This document shows, in pieces, positions 36,884-45,965 of a stretch of DNA of 64,000 nucleotides. Position 1 is the first letter of the stretch. Each line of letters starts with the position of its first letter. The notes under the pieces are model-generated. The model made no database searches. It saw only the letters and a list, made by a program, of their open reading frames with translations, and had not been told where the DNA came from. Location: positions 62,001-126,000 of the forward strand of contig NZ_JAAXOQ010000001.1 of the NCBI RefSeq assembly GCF_012396015.1. Direction: 5' to 3'. Both the position numbers and the translations under genes were made by a program. Source of the DNA: Tsukamurella spumae. GTDB taxonomy: Bacteria; Actinomycetota; Actinomycetes; Mycobacteriales; Mycobacteriaceae.

Positions 36884-37800
36884 CAGAATCCCGCCGTCGG
36901 GTTGACCTCGGACTTCGGCAGGGCCGAGGTCGGAACCTTCCACTTGTCGAACAGCTTCTGGTACTCGCCGCGGGCGATGAGCGTGTTGATCGCCTGGGAG
37001 ATCGCCGGAGCGATCGGCGAGCCCTTCGCCGTCACGAATCCGACGACGGTGGTGGAGTACTCGCCGAGGAAGGTCGTGCCGGGCACCTTGTCGACGAGGT
37101 AGCGCTGGGACAGCGTGGGCCCGAAGGAGGCGTCCACCTTGTTGTTCTGCAGGCTGAGGGTGACGGCACCCTGGTCGTCGAGGTACTGCACGGTGTACGC
37201 GGGCTTACCCTTCGACGTGCACTGCACCGCGCCCTTCTCCAGGATCTGCTGGAAGGTGGTGCCCGACCCGGTCACGATCTTCTTGCCGCACAGGTCCTCG
37301 AGCGTCTTCACGCTCGTCAGCCCGGACTTGGACGCCCCCACGAAGGACTGCCCGTCGTTGAGGTAGGTCGCGAAGTCAACCACGTCGAGCCGCGGCTCGG
37401 TGACGCCGAAGTTGCCCTGCCCCACCTGGTACCGGCCGTTCTGCACCCCGGGGATGATCGTGGAGAAGGTCCCGATCTCCTGCTTCCACGTGACGCCCAG
37501 GGCCTTCGCCACGGCATTGCGCAGGTCCACGTCGAGGCCCACGGGGGTGCCCTCGGGGACCTCGCCGGCGTGCGGAAGGTTGTTGATGCCGGGTTGCCGG
37601 GTCAGGCCCAGTGTCAGTTCCATGGTCCCCGCTGGGAGCAGGGCCCGCGCGGCGGGATCGACGGCGATGCCCGACACGAGGTCCTGGGTGGGTACGGGGT
37701 ACGCGGAGCTCCCGGTGGCGGGGTCCGACGGTCCGCCGCACGCCGCGAGCACGGTGGCGACGGTGACGGCGACGGTGGCGAACAGGGCGCGGCTGCGCAT
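36883..37800 (-). CDS. ABC transporter substrate-binding lipoprotein, polar amino acid type
   Basis: The 305-residue product has a lipoprotein signal peptide with lipobox LAAC (Cys at 21) and a type II periplasmic-binding fold (SBP_bac_3). Visible segments are LRNAVAKALGVTWKQEIGTF, GQGNFGVTEPRLDVVDF and DASFGPTLSQRY. Relatives capture amino acids, cystine, opines or S-compounds outside the membrane. It is encoded downstream of the permease and ATPase genes and upstream of an LLM monooxygenase, all on the minus strand. A CCAGGAGA ribosome-binding site precedes the ATG. Confidence 0.88.
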   Translation of the reverse strand: MRSRALFATVAVTVATVLAACGGPSDPATGSSAYPVPTQDLVSGIAVDPAARALLPAGTMELTLGLTRQPGINNLPHAGEVPEGTPVGLDVDLRNAVAKALGVTWKQEIGTFSTIIPGVQNGRYQVGQGNFGVTEPRLDVVDFATYLNDGQSFVGASKSGLTSVKTLEDLCGKKIVTGSGTTFQQILEKGAVQCTSKGKPAYTVQYLDDQGAVTLSLQNNKVDASFGPTLSQRYLVDKVPGTTFLGEYSTTVVGFVTAKGSPIAPAISQAINTLIARGEYQKLFDKWKVPTSALPKSEVNPTAGF

Positions 37801-37847
37801 GGGTGTCTCCTGGTGCAGGGGGGAATCGGATGGTGGGGTGTGCTGGA

Positions 37848-38618
37848 TCAGCGCACCGCGGCGAGGAATTCGCGGGTGCGGGGGTGTTCGGCGTCGGCGA
37901 AGATCGTCTCGGGCCGGCCGGTCTCGACGATGCGGCCGTCGTCCATGAAGATCACGGTGTCGGCGACATCGCGGGCGAAGCCGATCTCGTGGGTGACGAC
38001 GACGAGCGTCATCCCCGACTCGGCGAGATCGCGGATGACGGCGAGGACCTCACCGACGAGCTCCGGGTCGAGCGCGGAGGTGGGTTCGTCGAACAGCACG
38101 ACGTCGGGGCGCATCGCCAGCGTGCGCGCGATCGCCACGCGTTGTTGCTGCCCGCCGGAGAGCTGCGACGGGTACGAGTCCTCCCGGCCGTTCAGGCCGA
38201 CGCGCGCCAGCAACTCCCGCCCGCGGCGGGCGGCCTCGTCGGCCGGAACACCGTCGGCGAGCTGTCCCTCGGTGAGGTTCTCCAGGACCGTGAAGTGCGG
38301 GAACAGGTTGAACTGCTGGAAGACCATGCCGATGTGGCGGCGCTGGCGCGCGACCTCGCGCGGAGGGAGCTCGCGCAGTACCTTCTCGCCGCGGTGAGTG
38401 CCGTCGTCGCGATACCCGATCAGGTCGCCGCCCACGCGGACGTAACCGGCGTCGGGACGCTCGAGGTGGTTGATGCACCGCAGCAGTGTCGACTTCCCGG
38501 ATCCGGACGGGCCGAGAATCACGACGACCTCGCCGGGGGCGACGTCGAGGTCCACCTCGCGCAGTACCTCGCGGCCGCCGAAGGACCTGCGCAGGCCCCG
38601 GATCTCGATGGCGCTCAT
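37848..38618 (-). CDS. Amino-acid ABC transporter ATP-binding protein
   Basis: The 256-residue product is a complete polar-amino-acid-type ABC ATPase. It has Walker [10 protein letters not shown] (36-44), Q-loop QQF (101-103), signature LSGGQQQR (153-160), Walker B VVLFDEP (173-179) and switch His in VVVTHE. It powers the importer made with the adjacent permease and lipoprotein. An ATGA overlap couples it to the permease gene, and 47 bases with a ribosome-binding site separate it from the binding-protein gene. Confidence 0.93.
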   Translation of the reverse strand: MSAIEIRGLRRSFGGREVLREVDLDVAPGEVVVILGPSGSGKSTLLRCINHLERPDAGYVRVGGDLIGYRDDGTHRGEKVLRELPPREVARQRRHIGMVFQQFNLFPHFTVLENLTEGQLADGVPADEAARRGRELLARVGLNGREDSYPSQLSGGQQQRVAIARTLAMRPDVVLFDEPTSALDPELVGEVLAVIRDLAESGMTLVVVTHEIGFARDVADTVIFMDDGRIVETGRPETIFADAEHPRTREFLAAVR

Positions 38619-39607
38619 CGGGGATCACCCGCCGCCCGCACCGTGGGGCCCGCGGCGGTGCGCGGGAGTCGCGGACGCAGGCGTGCGGCGTCGCGGAGGA
38701 TCTCCCCGAAGGGCCGGGCGTCGCGCCGTCCGCGGTTGAACCGACGCTCCACGAAGTACTGGCCCACGGCGAGGACGGAGGTGATCACGACGTACCAGAT
38801 GGTGGCCACCAACAGCAGCGGCATCACCTTGAAGTTCTGGTTGTAGACCAGCTGCACCGAGTACAGGACGTCGGTCACCGCGATCACGCTGACCAGCGAG
38901 GTCGACTTGAGCAGGCCGATCAACAGGTTGCCGGAACCCGGGACGATCGCCGGCATCGCCTGCGGCAGCACGACGCGCCGGAAGATGCGCCGCGGGCTGA
39001 GCCCGAGCGACCGGGCGGCCTCGGTCTGCCCCGGCGGCACCGAGACGAGGCCGCCGCGCACGATCTCCGCGGCGAACGCGGCCACGTCCAACGTGAGTGC
39101 GATGACGGCCGCCACGATCCCGCTGATGAGATGCGTGGTGTCGAAGGTGACGAACTCGGGCCCGAACGGGATCCCCAGCGACAGCTGCGGGTACAAGGAC
39201 GCGAGCTGGAACCAGAAGAGCAGCAGCACCAGTGGCGGCACCGACCGCACGAGCCAGACGAAGCCGAAGGACACGGCCCGCAGCAGTGGCCCTCCCCACA
39301 GCCGCATCGCCGCCAGCCCGATGCCCAGGACGAAACCCGCCGCGAAGGTGACGGCGGTCAGCCACAGCGTGAGCCACAGCCCCTTGAGGACCGTGGCCTG
39401 CGTGAAGTAGTGCGCCACGGTGGGCCATTCGAAGCGCTCGTTGGTGAGCACGGTGTTGACCAGCATGGCGCCGAGCAGCACGACGAGGGCCGCGCCCGCC
39501 CACCGTCCGGGCCGTCGGCGCGGGACGAGCCGCACCGGAACGGAGGTCGTGCCCGCCTGCATCGTGGTCGGCACGGCGCGTGCCGGGGGGATGATCGTTG
39601 TCGCCAT
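38615..39607 (-). CDS. Amino-acid ABC transporter permease
   Basis: The 330-residue product is a His/Glu-type inner-membrane permease. It has a basic N-terminal extension (about 1-35), five or more membrane helices, and the EAA-like coupling loop [22 protein letters not shown] that docks on the ATPase. Only one permease gene is present, so the transporter probably uses a homodimer. A TACGGT box 8 bases upstream marks the operon promoter. It ends with a disordered Arg/Pro-rich tail that overlaps the ATPase start by 4 bases. Confidence 0.9.
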   Translation of the reverse strand: MATTIIPPARAVPTTMQAGTTSVPVRLVPRRRPGRWAGAALVVLLGAMLVNTVLTNERFEWPTVAHYFTQATVLKGLWLTLWLTAVTFAAGFVLGIGLAAMRLWGGPLLRAVSFGFVWLVRSVPPLVLLLFWFQLASLYPQLSLGIPFGPEFVTFDTTHLISGIVAAVIALTLDVAAFAAEIVRGGLVSVPPGQTEAARSLGLSPRRIFRRVVLPQAMPAIVPGSGNLLIGLLKSTSLVSVIAVTDVLYSVQLVYNQNFKVMPLLLVATIWYVVITSVLAVGQYFVERRFNRGRRDARPFGEILRDAARLRPRLPRTAAGPTVRAAGDPR

Positions 39608-39615
39608 GATGTCCG

Positions 39616-39621
39616 ACCGTA
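39616..39621 (-). promoter_or_regulatory. -10 element TACGGT for the ABC-LLM operon
   Basis: On the minus strand TACGGT lies 8 bases before the permease ATG at 39607. It separates the transporter operon from the upstream two-component genes. Confidence 0.45.
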
Positions 39622-39649
39622 AGCCGGTGGCGCGCAGGGGAGAAGGGTT

Positions 39650-40330
39650 TCAATCGTCCTGACCGGATGCCACGACCCCGGTCTCGAAGGCGTACCGCAC
39701 GGCGTGCGCGCGGTCGCGCAGGTGGGCCTTGGCGAACAGATTGTTGATGTGCGTCTTCACCGTCGACTCGCTCACGAACAGCCGACCCGCGATGTCCCGG
39801 TTCGTCAGACCGTCGGCGATGAGGCGCAGCACCTCCCGCTCGCGGGGCGTCAGATCCGGGGCGGGTGCCGCCGCCCGGTCCGACGGTGCGGGCCGTGCGC
39901 TCGCGCCGCCCGTCGCGGAGGCGACGAGCCGCTGCTGCACCTGGGGGTCGAGCACGGACTGCCCGGCCGCGGCGGCCGTGATCGCCGCCGCGATCTCTGC
40001 GCGCCCCGCGTTCTTCGTCAGGTAACCGCGCGCTCCCGCCTGCAGGCCGAGGAGGATGGACTCCTCGTCGTCGTAGGTGGTGAGCAGGACGACGGCGGTG
40101 TCGGGGGCCTCGGCGAGCACGCGCTCGGTGGCCCCGGCACCGTCGAGGTTCGGCATCCGGAGGTCGGTGAGCAGCACGTCCGGGTGGTGCTCGCGGACGA
40201 GCGACACGGCCTCGACCCCGTCGGCTGCGGCCCCCACGACCTCGATGCCCGCGGTGAGGTCCAGCATCGCGGCCAGCGCCTCGCGGACGGCCGCCTGGTC
40301 GTCGGCCACGACCACTCGGATGTCGTTCAC
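39650..40330 (-). CDS. NarL/FixJ-family response regulator
   Basis: The 226-residue product has a receiver domain (about 1-120) with acidic pocket ADD (9-11), phosphoacceptor Asp56 in LLTDLRMPN, and Lys in GYLTKNAG. A LuxR-type helix-turn-helix follows (about 160-220) with LTPREREVLRLIADGLTNRDIA. The GTG start directly follows the kinase stop (TGA-GTG). With the kinase it forms a two-component system. Its targets are not visible, but the neighbouring transporter operon (43 bases downstream, same strand) is a candidate. Confidence 0.93.
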   Translation of the reverse strand: MNDIRVVVADDQAAVREALAAMLDLTAGIEVVGAAADGVEAVSLVREHHPDVLLTDLRMPNLDGAGATERVLAEAPDTAVVLLTTYDDEESILLGLQAGARGYLTKNAGRAEIAAAITAAAAGQSVLDPQVQQRLVASATGGASARPAPSDRAAAPAPDLTPREREVLRLIADGLTNRDIAGRLFVSESTVKTHINNLFAKAHLRDRAHAVRYAFETGVVASGQDD

Positions 40331-41443
40331 TCAGAGCTCCTTCGTCGGAACGACGGGCCGGGGAACGCTCAGGCGCACCGTCCACCCGCCGTCGTGGTCC
40401 GGACCCGCGTGCAGCGTGCCGTCGATCTCCGCGGCGCGCTCGCGCATCCCGATCAGGCCCATCCCCGAACCGCGGACGCCGTCGGCGGGACCGCCCGGGC
40501 CGTTGACGACCGTGAGTTCGGCACCGTCGGGCACCCGGACCAGGCGGGCCGTGACGGGTGCGCCGGGCGCGTACCGTCGGGCGTTCGTGAAGGCCTCCTG
40601 CGCGACGCGCAGTACCGCACGGGCCTGGGGATCGGTCAGCTCGACCGGCTCGGTCGCGACGCTCTCGCGGGGGCCGTCCGCAAGCGCGGCGAGGGTCGCG
40701 GGCAGGTCGACGGTGTCCTCGCGCAGGGCGTGGACGGCGCCGCGGGCCTCGGTGACGCCGTCGGCGATGGCGCCCCGGGCGCGCTGGACGGCGGCCCGGG
40801 CGTCGTCGGGGCGGCCGGCTTCGAGCAGGGCGTCGGCGAGTTCGAGTTGCATGCCCGCGCCCGAGAGGGTGTGCGCGAGGACGTCGTGCAGGTCGCGGGC
40901 GATGCGGGCGCGTTCGGCGAGCGCACCGCTCCGGGTCTCGGACTCCGCCGTGAGCCGGGTCTGCTCCACGAGCTGTTCGAGCGCGCGGGTGCGCTCACGG
41001 CGGGCCCGCCCGGCGATACCGGCCCAGACGGTGACGAGCACCGAGATGCCGATCCAGAGGGCGTTGAACTCGGCCTGACCCACCAGCAGTGAGGTCGTCG
41101 TGACGGTCGTGGCCGCCAGCAGGGCCAGGGGGATCGAGGCGCGGACGGGGAACTCGCCACCGGCGTAGACCGTGCCGGCGTAGAGCAGGACGCCCACCGC
41201 CGCGTTCGGCTGGATCCCGAACAGGATCCCGACCGCGACGGCGCAGACCGCCTCGATCGCGACCCGGGCGGGCACGGGAAGCCGCTCCTGGGGAAGGAAC
41301 CGGACCAGCGCGGCGAGGGTCACGGCGGCGAAGAGCAGGATCGTCCAGGGCGGGTCGCGGTGGAAGTCGAGGGTCGCGGCGGCCACGACGATGCCCACGA
41401 GCGCGATCGTGATCGCGATCCGCATCCGGTAGACGTCCGCCAC
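40331..41443 (-). CDS. NarL-type sensor histidine kinase
   Basis: The 370-residue product has an N-terminal membrane region with about five hydrophobic helices (about 8-145), a coiled linker, a HisKA_3 domain with phosphoacceptor His186 in ARIARDLHDVLAHTLSG, and an HATPase domain with the GSGMGLIGMRERA segment. The signal is probably sensed within the membrane, since there is no large outer loop. The GTG at 41443 is preferred over the ATG at 41425 because a CATCAT element lies 6 bases upstream. The kinase and regulator genes abut. Confidence 0.9.
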   Translation of the reverse strand: MADVYRMRIAITIALVGIVVAAATLDFHRDPPWTILLFAAVTLAALVRFLPQERLPVPARVAIEAVCAVAVGILFGIQPNAAVGVLLYAGTVYAGGEFPVRASIPLALLAATTVTTTSLLVGQAEFNALWIGISVLVTVWAGIAGRARRERTRALEQLVEQTRLTAESETRSGALAERARIARDLHDVLAHTLSGAGMQLELADALLEAGRPDDARAAVQRARGAIADGVTEARGAVHALREDTVDLPATLAALADGPRESVATEPVELTDPQARAVLRVAQEAFTNARRYAPGAPVTARLVRVPDGAELTVVNGPGGPADGVRGSGMGLIGMRERAAEIDGTLHAGPDHDGGWTVRLSVPRPVVPTKEL

Positions 41444-41561
41444 TCGGCAATGATGGCACGCGATCGTGCGCTGTGCGTCGGACCGACGGCGTGGGGCGTC
41501 GGATGGGCGCCCACCAGGGCGGGGTGCGCAGCGCCGCGGGGCGAGTGGGAAAATGGCCCAC

Positions 41562-42884
41562 ATGTCTACGTCATCGATGTCCAGTGCCGCCGCCGACCTG
41601 ACGGTGCACTCGATCATCGATGCCCGCGCGCGGCTCGCGGGGGTGGTCTCGGTGAGTCCGCTGCAGCCCTGTGAGCGGCTCTCCGCGCTGACCGGCGCGA
41701 AGGTCTTCCTCAAGCGGGAGGACCTACAGGTGGTCCGCTCCTACAAGATCCGCGGTGCGTACAACCTCATGGCGCAGCTGACCGACGCCGAGAAGGCCGC
41801 GGGAGTGGTCGCGGCGTCGGCCGGCAACCACGCCCAGGGCGTCGCGTTCGCGTGCCGGGCCATGGAGGTACACGGCCGGATCTACGTGCCGACGACAACG
41901 CCGAAGCAGAAGCGGGACCGCATCCGCGCGCACGGCGGACGCTACGTGGAGCTGATCGCCACCGGTGAGACCTACGACGCCGCCGCGGCCGCTGCCTTCG
42001 AGGACGTCGCGGCCACGGGCGCCACCTGGGTGCACGCCTTCGACGACCCCCGCACCACCGCCGGCCAGGGCACGATCGGCGTCGAGCTCGTCGAGCAGCT
42101 CGGCGGCGTCGTGCCCGACGTGACCGTGATGCCCGTCGGCGGTGCCGGCTGCTTCGCCGGCGTCACCCGCTACCTGCGCTCGCAGTCCCCGGCCGCCACC
42201 ATCGTGGGCGCGGAGCCCGCGGGCGCACCGTCGCTCGCCCGGGCGATCGAGGCCGGGGGCCCCGTCGACCTGCCCACCATCGACCCGTTCGTCGACGGTG
42301 CCGCGGTCAAGAAGATCGGCCGGATCGGCTATGAGGTCGCGGTGTCCGAGGGCGCGGTCGTGTGGCCGGCGCACTCCGTGCACGACGTCGCCGCTCGGGA
42401 ACTGGGCATCATCGAGGTGGACGAGGGCGCCGTCTGCACCGCGATGCTGGACCTGTACCAGAACGAGGGCGTCATCGCGGAGCCCGCGGGCGCGCTGTCC
42501 GTGGCCGCGCTGGCGCAGCTGCGGTTCGAGCCCGGCGCCACCGTCGTGTGCCTGCTCTCCGGCGGTAACAACGACGTGTCGCGCTACAACGAGGTCATCG
42601 AGCGCTCACTGGTGCACAAGGGCCTCAAGCACTACTTCCTGGTGGCGTTCCCGCAGGAGCCCGGCGCCCTGCGTCGGTTCCTCGACGAGGTGCTCGGTCC
42701 GGACGACGACATCACCCTGTTCGAGTACGTCAAGCGCAACAACCGCGACACCGGCGAGGCGCTCGTGGGTGTGGAGTTGGGGCGCGCCGCCGATCTCGGT
42801 GCGCTGCTGGAGCGGATGAACGACTCGCGGCTGCACTGCGAGCGGCTCGAGCCCGGGTCGCCGGCGTATCGCTACCTGACGTAG
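41562..42884 (+). CDS. ilvA: Threonine ammonia-lyase (threonine dehydratase)
   Basis: The 440-residue product deaminates threonine to 2-oxobutyrate, the first step of isoleucine synthesis. The PLP-binding Lys62 is in VVRSYKIRGAYN, the Ser/Asn loop in ASAGNHAQGV, and the glycine-rich phosphate site in MPVGGAGCF. The C-terminal 90 residues form a single ACT-like regulatory domain (HYFLVAFPQEPGALRRFLDE), predicting feedback control by isoleucine. I chose the ATG at 41562 because GGGA lies at ribosome-binding distance; ATG 41553 is possible. It is a backbone gene matching Rv1559. Confidence 0.94.
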   Translation: MSTSSMSSAAADLTVHSIIDARARLAGVVSVSPLQPCERLSALTGAKVFLKREDLQVVRSYKIRGAYNLMAQLTDAEKAAGVVAASAGNHAQGVAFACRAMEVHGRIYVPTTTPKQKRDRIRAHGGRYVELIATGETYDAAAAAAFEDVAATGATWVHAFDDPRTTAGQGTIGVELVEQLGGVVPDVTVMPVGGAGCFAGVTRYLRSQSPAATIVGAEPAGAPSLARAIEAGGPVDLPTIDPFVDGAAVKKIGRIGYEVAVSEGAVVWPAHSVHDVAARELGIIEVDEGAVCTAMLDLYQNEGVIAEPAGALSVAALAQLRFEPGATVVCLLSGGNNDVSRYNEVIERSLVHKGLKHYFLVAFPQEPGALRRFLDEVLGPDDDITLFEYVKRNNRDTGEALVGVELGRAADLGALLERMNDSRLHCERLEPGSPAYRYLT

Positions 42885-42902
42885 TCGAGCGGTCGGCCGC
42901 AG

Positions 42903-43163
42903 TCACCGTCGGTAGTGGTACCGACACGCTGCGATGCGGACGTCGCCGTCGACGACCTTGTAGACGAGCCGGTGTTCGTCGGTGATTCGGCGTGACCAGT
43001 AGCCCTGGAATCCGTGCTTGAGGGGCTCCGGCTTCCCGATGCCCTCGTTCCCGTTTCGCTCGATGTCCCTGATCAGCGTGTTGATCCGCTTGAGGACCTT
43101 CCGATCCTCGGTCTGCCATCGGACGTAGTCGTCCCACGCGTACGGATCCCAGATCAGGCTCAT
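42903..43163 (-). CDS. yoeB: Txe/YoeB-family mRNA interferase toxin
   Basis: The 86-residue RelE-fold toxin cleaves mRNA on the ribosome. Its active-site residues fall at the same numbers as in E. coli YoeB: Glu46 (KPEP), Arg65 (EHRLVY), His83 and Tyr84 (RYHYRR). The protein is therefore likely active rather than a remnant. The ATG overlaps the antitoxin stop as ATGA, giving translational coupling. It is convergent with ilvA, 18 bases away. Confidence 0.93.
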   Translation of the reverse strand: MSLIWDPYAWDDYVRWQTEDRKVLKRINTLIRDIERNGNEGIGKPEPLKHGFQGYWSRRITDEHRLVYKVVDGDVRIAACRYHYRR

Positions 43164-43417
43164 TCGTCCTCGAGGAGTGCGTGAATCCCTCCGTCACCGG
43201 ATTCCAGACGCTCGATGGCAGTGAGGAGCCGGCGGGCGTTCTCGGGGCTTCGCAAGAGGTACGCGGTTTCCTTGAGTGACTGATACTCGTCCAGCGAGAC
43301 GATCACCACGGGCTCATGCCCTGCGCGGGTGATCACGACCTCCTCGCGGTCGTCGACCACGGCATCGAGAGTCTCTGCGTAGTGCTTCCGCGACTCCGAG
43401 TAGCTCATCGTCTTCAT
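43160..43417 (-). CDS. yefM: YefM/Phd-family antitoxin
   Basis: The 85-residue product has the N-terminal Phd/YefM DNA-binding domain, with SESRKHYAETLDAVVDD then VVITRAGHEPVVIVSLDEY, and a C-terminal tail (about 56-85) that would wrap YoeB. I chose the ATG at 43417 because of the strong GGGAGG ribosome-binding site 6 bases upstream; the open frame further upstream crosses the operator and is not coding. It would repress its own promoter at the palindrome 15 bases upstream. Confidence 0.92.
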   Translation of the reverse strand: MKTMSYSESRKHYAETLDAVVDDREEVVITRAGHEPVVIVSLDEYQSLKETAYLLRSPENARRLLTAIERLESGDGGIHALLEDE

Positions 43418-43431
43418 CTCGACCTCCCATC

Positions 43432-43453
43432 GACGTACGTAATATTGTACGTC
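43432..43453 (-). promoter_or_regulatory. yefM-yoeB operator with embedded -10 box
   Basis: GACGTAC-N8-GTACGTC is a perfect 7-bp inverted repeat around AATATT. The minus-strand -10 TACAAT (43449-43444) lies within it, and a TAGACA-like -35 is about 18 bases upstream. This is the expected site for YefM-YoeB autorepression. Confidence 0.75.
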
Positions 43454-43469
43454 TTCCGGGAGGTGGTGT

Positions 43470-45471
43470 CTACGTGAGGAGGGATTCCACGTCGTCATGC
43501 GCCGAGATTCCGGGGCCGGAGGCGAGTACTTCGGGCATGTCCCGTGACTCGGCGAGGACGTGCTCGGCCAGGAAGGCGATCACGGTCTCGTACCAGACGG
43601 CGACGTTGCCGGGCTTGCGGATCCAGTGGTTCTCGTCGGGGAAGTAGAGGAACCGGTGCTCCGTGGAGCCGTCCGGGGCGGCCGGTAGCCCGGAGTCCGC
43701 GAGGAGCTGCGTCCAGAGCGACAGCGCCTCCGAGATCGGGACCCGGGTAGTCCTTGTCGCCGTGGATCACCAGCATCGGCGTGCGGATGTCCGCGACGGC
43801 GTGGTGCGGCGAATTCGCTTCGGCCATCGCCGGTGTCATCTCGGTGCGCCAGTAGAACGGGGCGTCGGTCGTGGTACCGAAGCCGGGGAGCTCCCACAGC
43901 CCGGCGTGGGAGACGACGGCGTCGAACCGGTCCGTGTGCCCGGCGATCCAGTTCGCCATGTAGCCGCCGAAGCTGCCGCCCATCGCGGCGGTGCGCGTCT
44001 CGTCGATGTCCTCGCGGACCTCGGCGGCATCGACCGCTGCCATGAGGTCGGTGAACACGGGCCCGCCCCAGCGGCCCCAGCCCCGTTGGACGAGTTCCTG
44101 CCCGTAGCCGGTGGATAGCGCCGGATCCGGGAGCAGTACCGCGTACCCGCGCGCCGCGAGCAGCCACGGATTCCACCGCCACTGCCAGGCGTTCCAACTG
44201 CCCAGCGGGCCGCCGTGCACCCAGAGCAGCAGCGGCGCGGGGTGCTCCGCGTCCGCGCCGTCCGGCAGGGCGAGCCAGGACCGGGTACGGGCACCGTCGG
44301 GGCCGGTGGACGTGAGTTCCGTCAGTGTGCCCGGCAGGTCCGGCGCAGCCGCGACGGGCGGGAGGTCGACGACGGTGCCCCCGTCCAGCCGGACCGGGTG
44401 GGGCGGTGCGAGGTACGACGATCGGAGTGCGAACGCCGTTCCGCCGTCGGCGATCTGGAGCGAGGAGTACGCGCCGGCGTCGTCGGTGAGTCGGGTGGCT
44501 CCCGCAGCCTCGACGCGGAAGATCGGGGCACGGCCGTCGTCGTCGGCTGCGAGGAGGACGGCCTCGCCGTCGGGCATCCAGACCGGCGCCCCGGGCCAGC
44601 GGTCCCACTGTTCGGCCCACCGCGTGTCCTCGCCGGTGGCGAGGTCGTGGACCCACAGGGTCATGGTCGGGGCCTGCTCCGGGGTGCTGATCGCTTCCCG
44701 CACGTAGGCGACGCGCCGGCCGTCCGGCGACACCGCGGGCGCATGCGCCTCGAAGGCCTCGTCGTCGACGATCGGCAGGGCGTCGCCGGTCGTGGTGTCC
44801 ACCCGGACAAGCCGCGACCGCACAGCGGTGCCGCGGGCGGCGCCGTCCTCGATGATCGTGAACGAGCCGTCCGGCGACAGCGACGGATGGGGCTCGCTGA
44901 AGCCGCCGAAGGGTAAGGGTGCGAGCGGCTTCGCGCCGTCGTCGTCGATCCGGTACAGCCACGGGAGCGCCGGACCGAGGTCGGTGTCCCAGTAGCGGAC
45001 GACCGCGGCGGAGTGCAGGATCGCTGACACCTTCCCGGCTTTGCGGGCGGTGCGGATCCGGGCGTCGGCATCGTCGTCCGCGGCGAACCGCGGACCCACG
45101 GCGAGCACGACCCCACCGCGGGCGACGGGGCTCGAGAGTCCGCCGGGGGCCTGCGCGCGCAGGACCGGCTCGCCGGTGACCGGGAGCTCCCAGATCGCGG
45201 AGGTCGCGTCGTCGCCGTCGCCGTGCTCGCGGACGAACACGAGCGTATCGCCGTCGAAGGCCGGCGACGATGCGGGGCGCGCGGGGTCGGTGAGCCGGCG
45301 GGCGGGTTCCGCCCCGGTGGGGTCGATCTCCCAGAGCGTGCCGGCGAACTCCGCGCCCTCCTTGGTCAATTCGCTGACTGCGGCGACGAGGCGTTTCCCG
45401 TCCGGCGACACCGCGAGGGCGTTCGTGCGGGGGAGGGCGAGGTACTCGGCAAGATCGGTGAAGGTTCCCAC
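43470..45471 (-). pseudogene. S9-family prolyl oligopeptidase-like peptidase with a frameshift
   Basis: Repaired, this is a ~666-residue serine peptidase. An N-terminal beta-propeller with several SPDG repeats precedes an alpha/beta-hydrolase domain with nucleophile motif GGSFGGYM (about 499). The frame breaks right after GDKDY (about 571): one extra G in the run 43745-43747. Removing it restores RVPISEALSLW and, further on, DENHWIRK with the catalytic His, to a TAG at 43470. As given, the protein keeps Ser and Asp but loses His and ends in a nonsense tail. This is either a recent mutation or a sequencing error in a G run. The start is GTG 45471 (VGTFTDLAEY). Confidence 0.85.
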
Positions 45472-45544
45472 CCCGCCGAGTCTGCCCGAACCTCCGCCCC
45501 GGGTGGGGCGACACGGCGTGCACAATGAGTCGAGGAGGTGCACG

Positions 45545-45877
45545 ATGGCGAAATTGGAGCACGGGTTCGTCGGGGATTTCGATCACGTCTTGGCGGCGCT
45601 CCACACCGAGATCGTGGGCGGCAGTGCGTCGGCCACGTACGAGGACGGCAGCGACGTCACGGTGGGGGACTGCCGGGTGGCGGTGCGGGTGTACGAGCGC
45701 TACAGCTACGTCGGGTCGAATCGGGTGAGCCTGAACCTGACCCTCATCGGCCACGGCGACCAGCTGTACCTGAGCGGCATCACCTCCGGCGGAAGCCAGG
45801 CGATGTTCTTCAAGATCAACACCTTCGGCGAGGACGCCTTCCTCGACAAGCTGCGGAGGGCGATCGGAAGGTTCTGA
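45545..45877 (+). CDS. Small conserved hypothetical protein (resembles DUF6054)
   Basis: The 110-residue product has no signal peptide or membrane helix. The conserved-looking core is VRVYERYSYVGSNRVSLNL followed by LYLSGITSGGSQAMFF and FGEDAFLD. I believe this is a DUF6054-type protein, but the name is from memory. The ATG has a strong GAGGAGG ribosome-binding site 7 bases upstream (45531-45537). It is divergent from the broken S9 peptidase gene. Function is unknown. Confidence 0.7.
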   Translation: MAKLEHGFVGDFDHVLAALHTEIVGGSASATYEDGSDVTVGDCRVAVRVYERYSYVGSNRVSLNLTLIGHGDQLYLSGITSGGSQAMFFKINTFGEDAFLDKLRRAIGRF

Positions 45878-45965
45878 GCATGGGAGTGCTGCGAGCGCAC
45901 AGGGTCCGGTGAGCGGAGCCGGCCCGTGGAGCGAACCATGAACCGGGCCCACTCCCGGCCGCCGC

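Noticed and set aside
45878-45965. Distant inverted repeat TGAGCGG...CCGCTCA between convergent genes
   Set aside because: The arms are 7 bp with a loop of about 45 bases, which is weak in GC-rich DNA. I see no convincing terminator in this gap.
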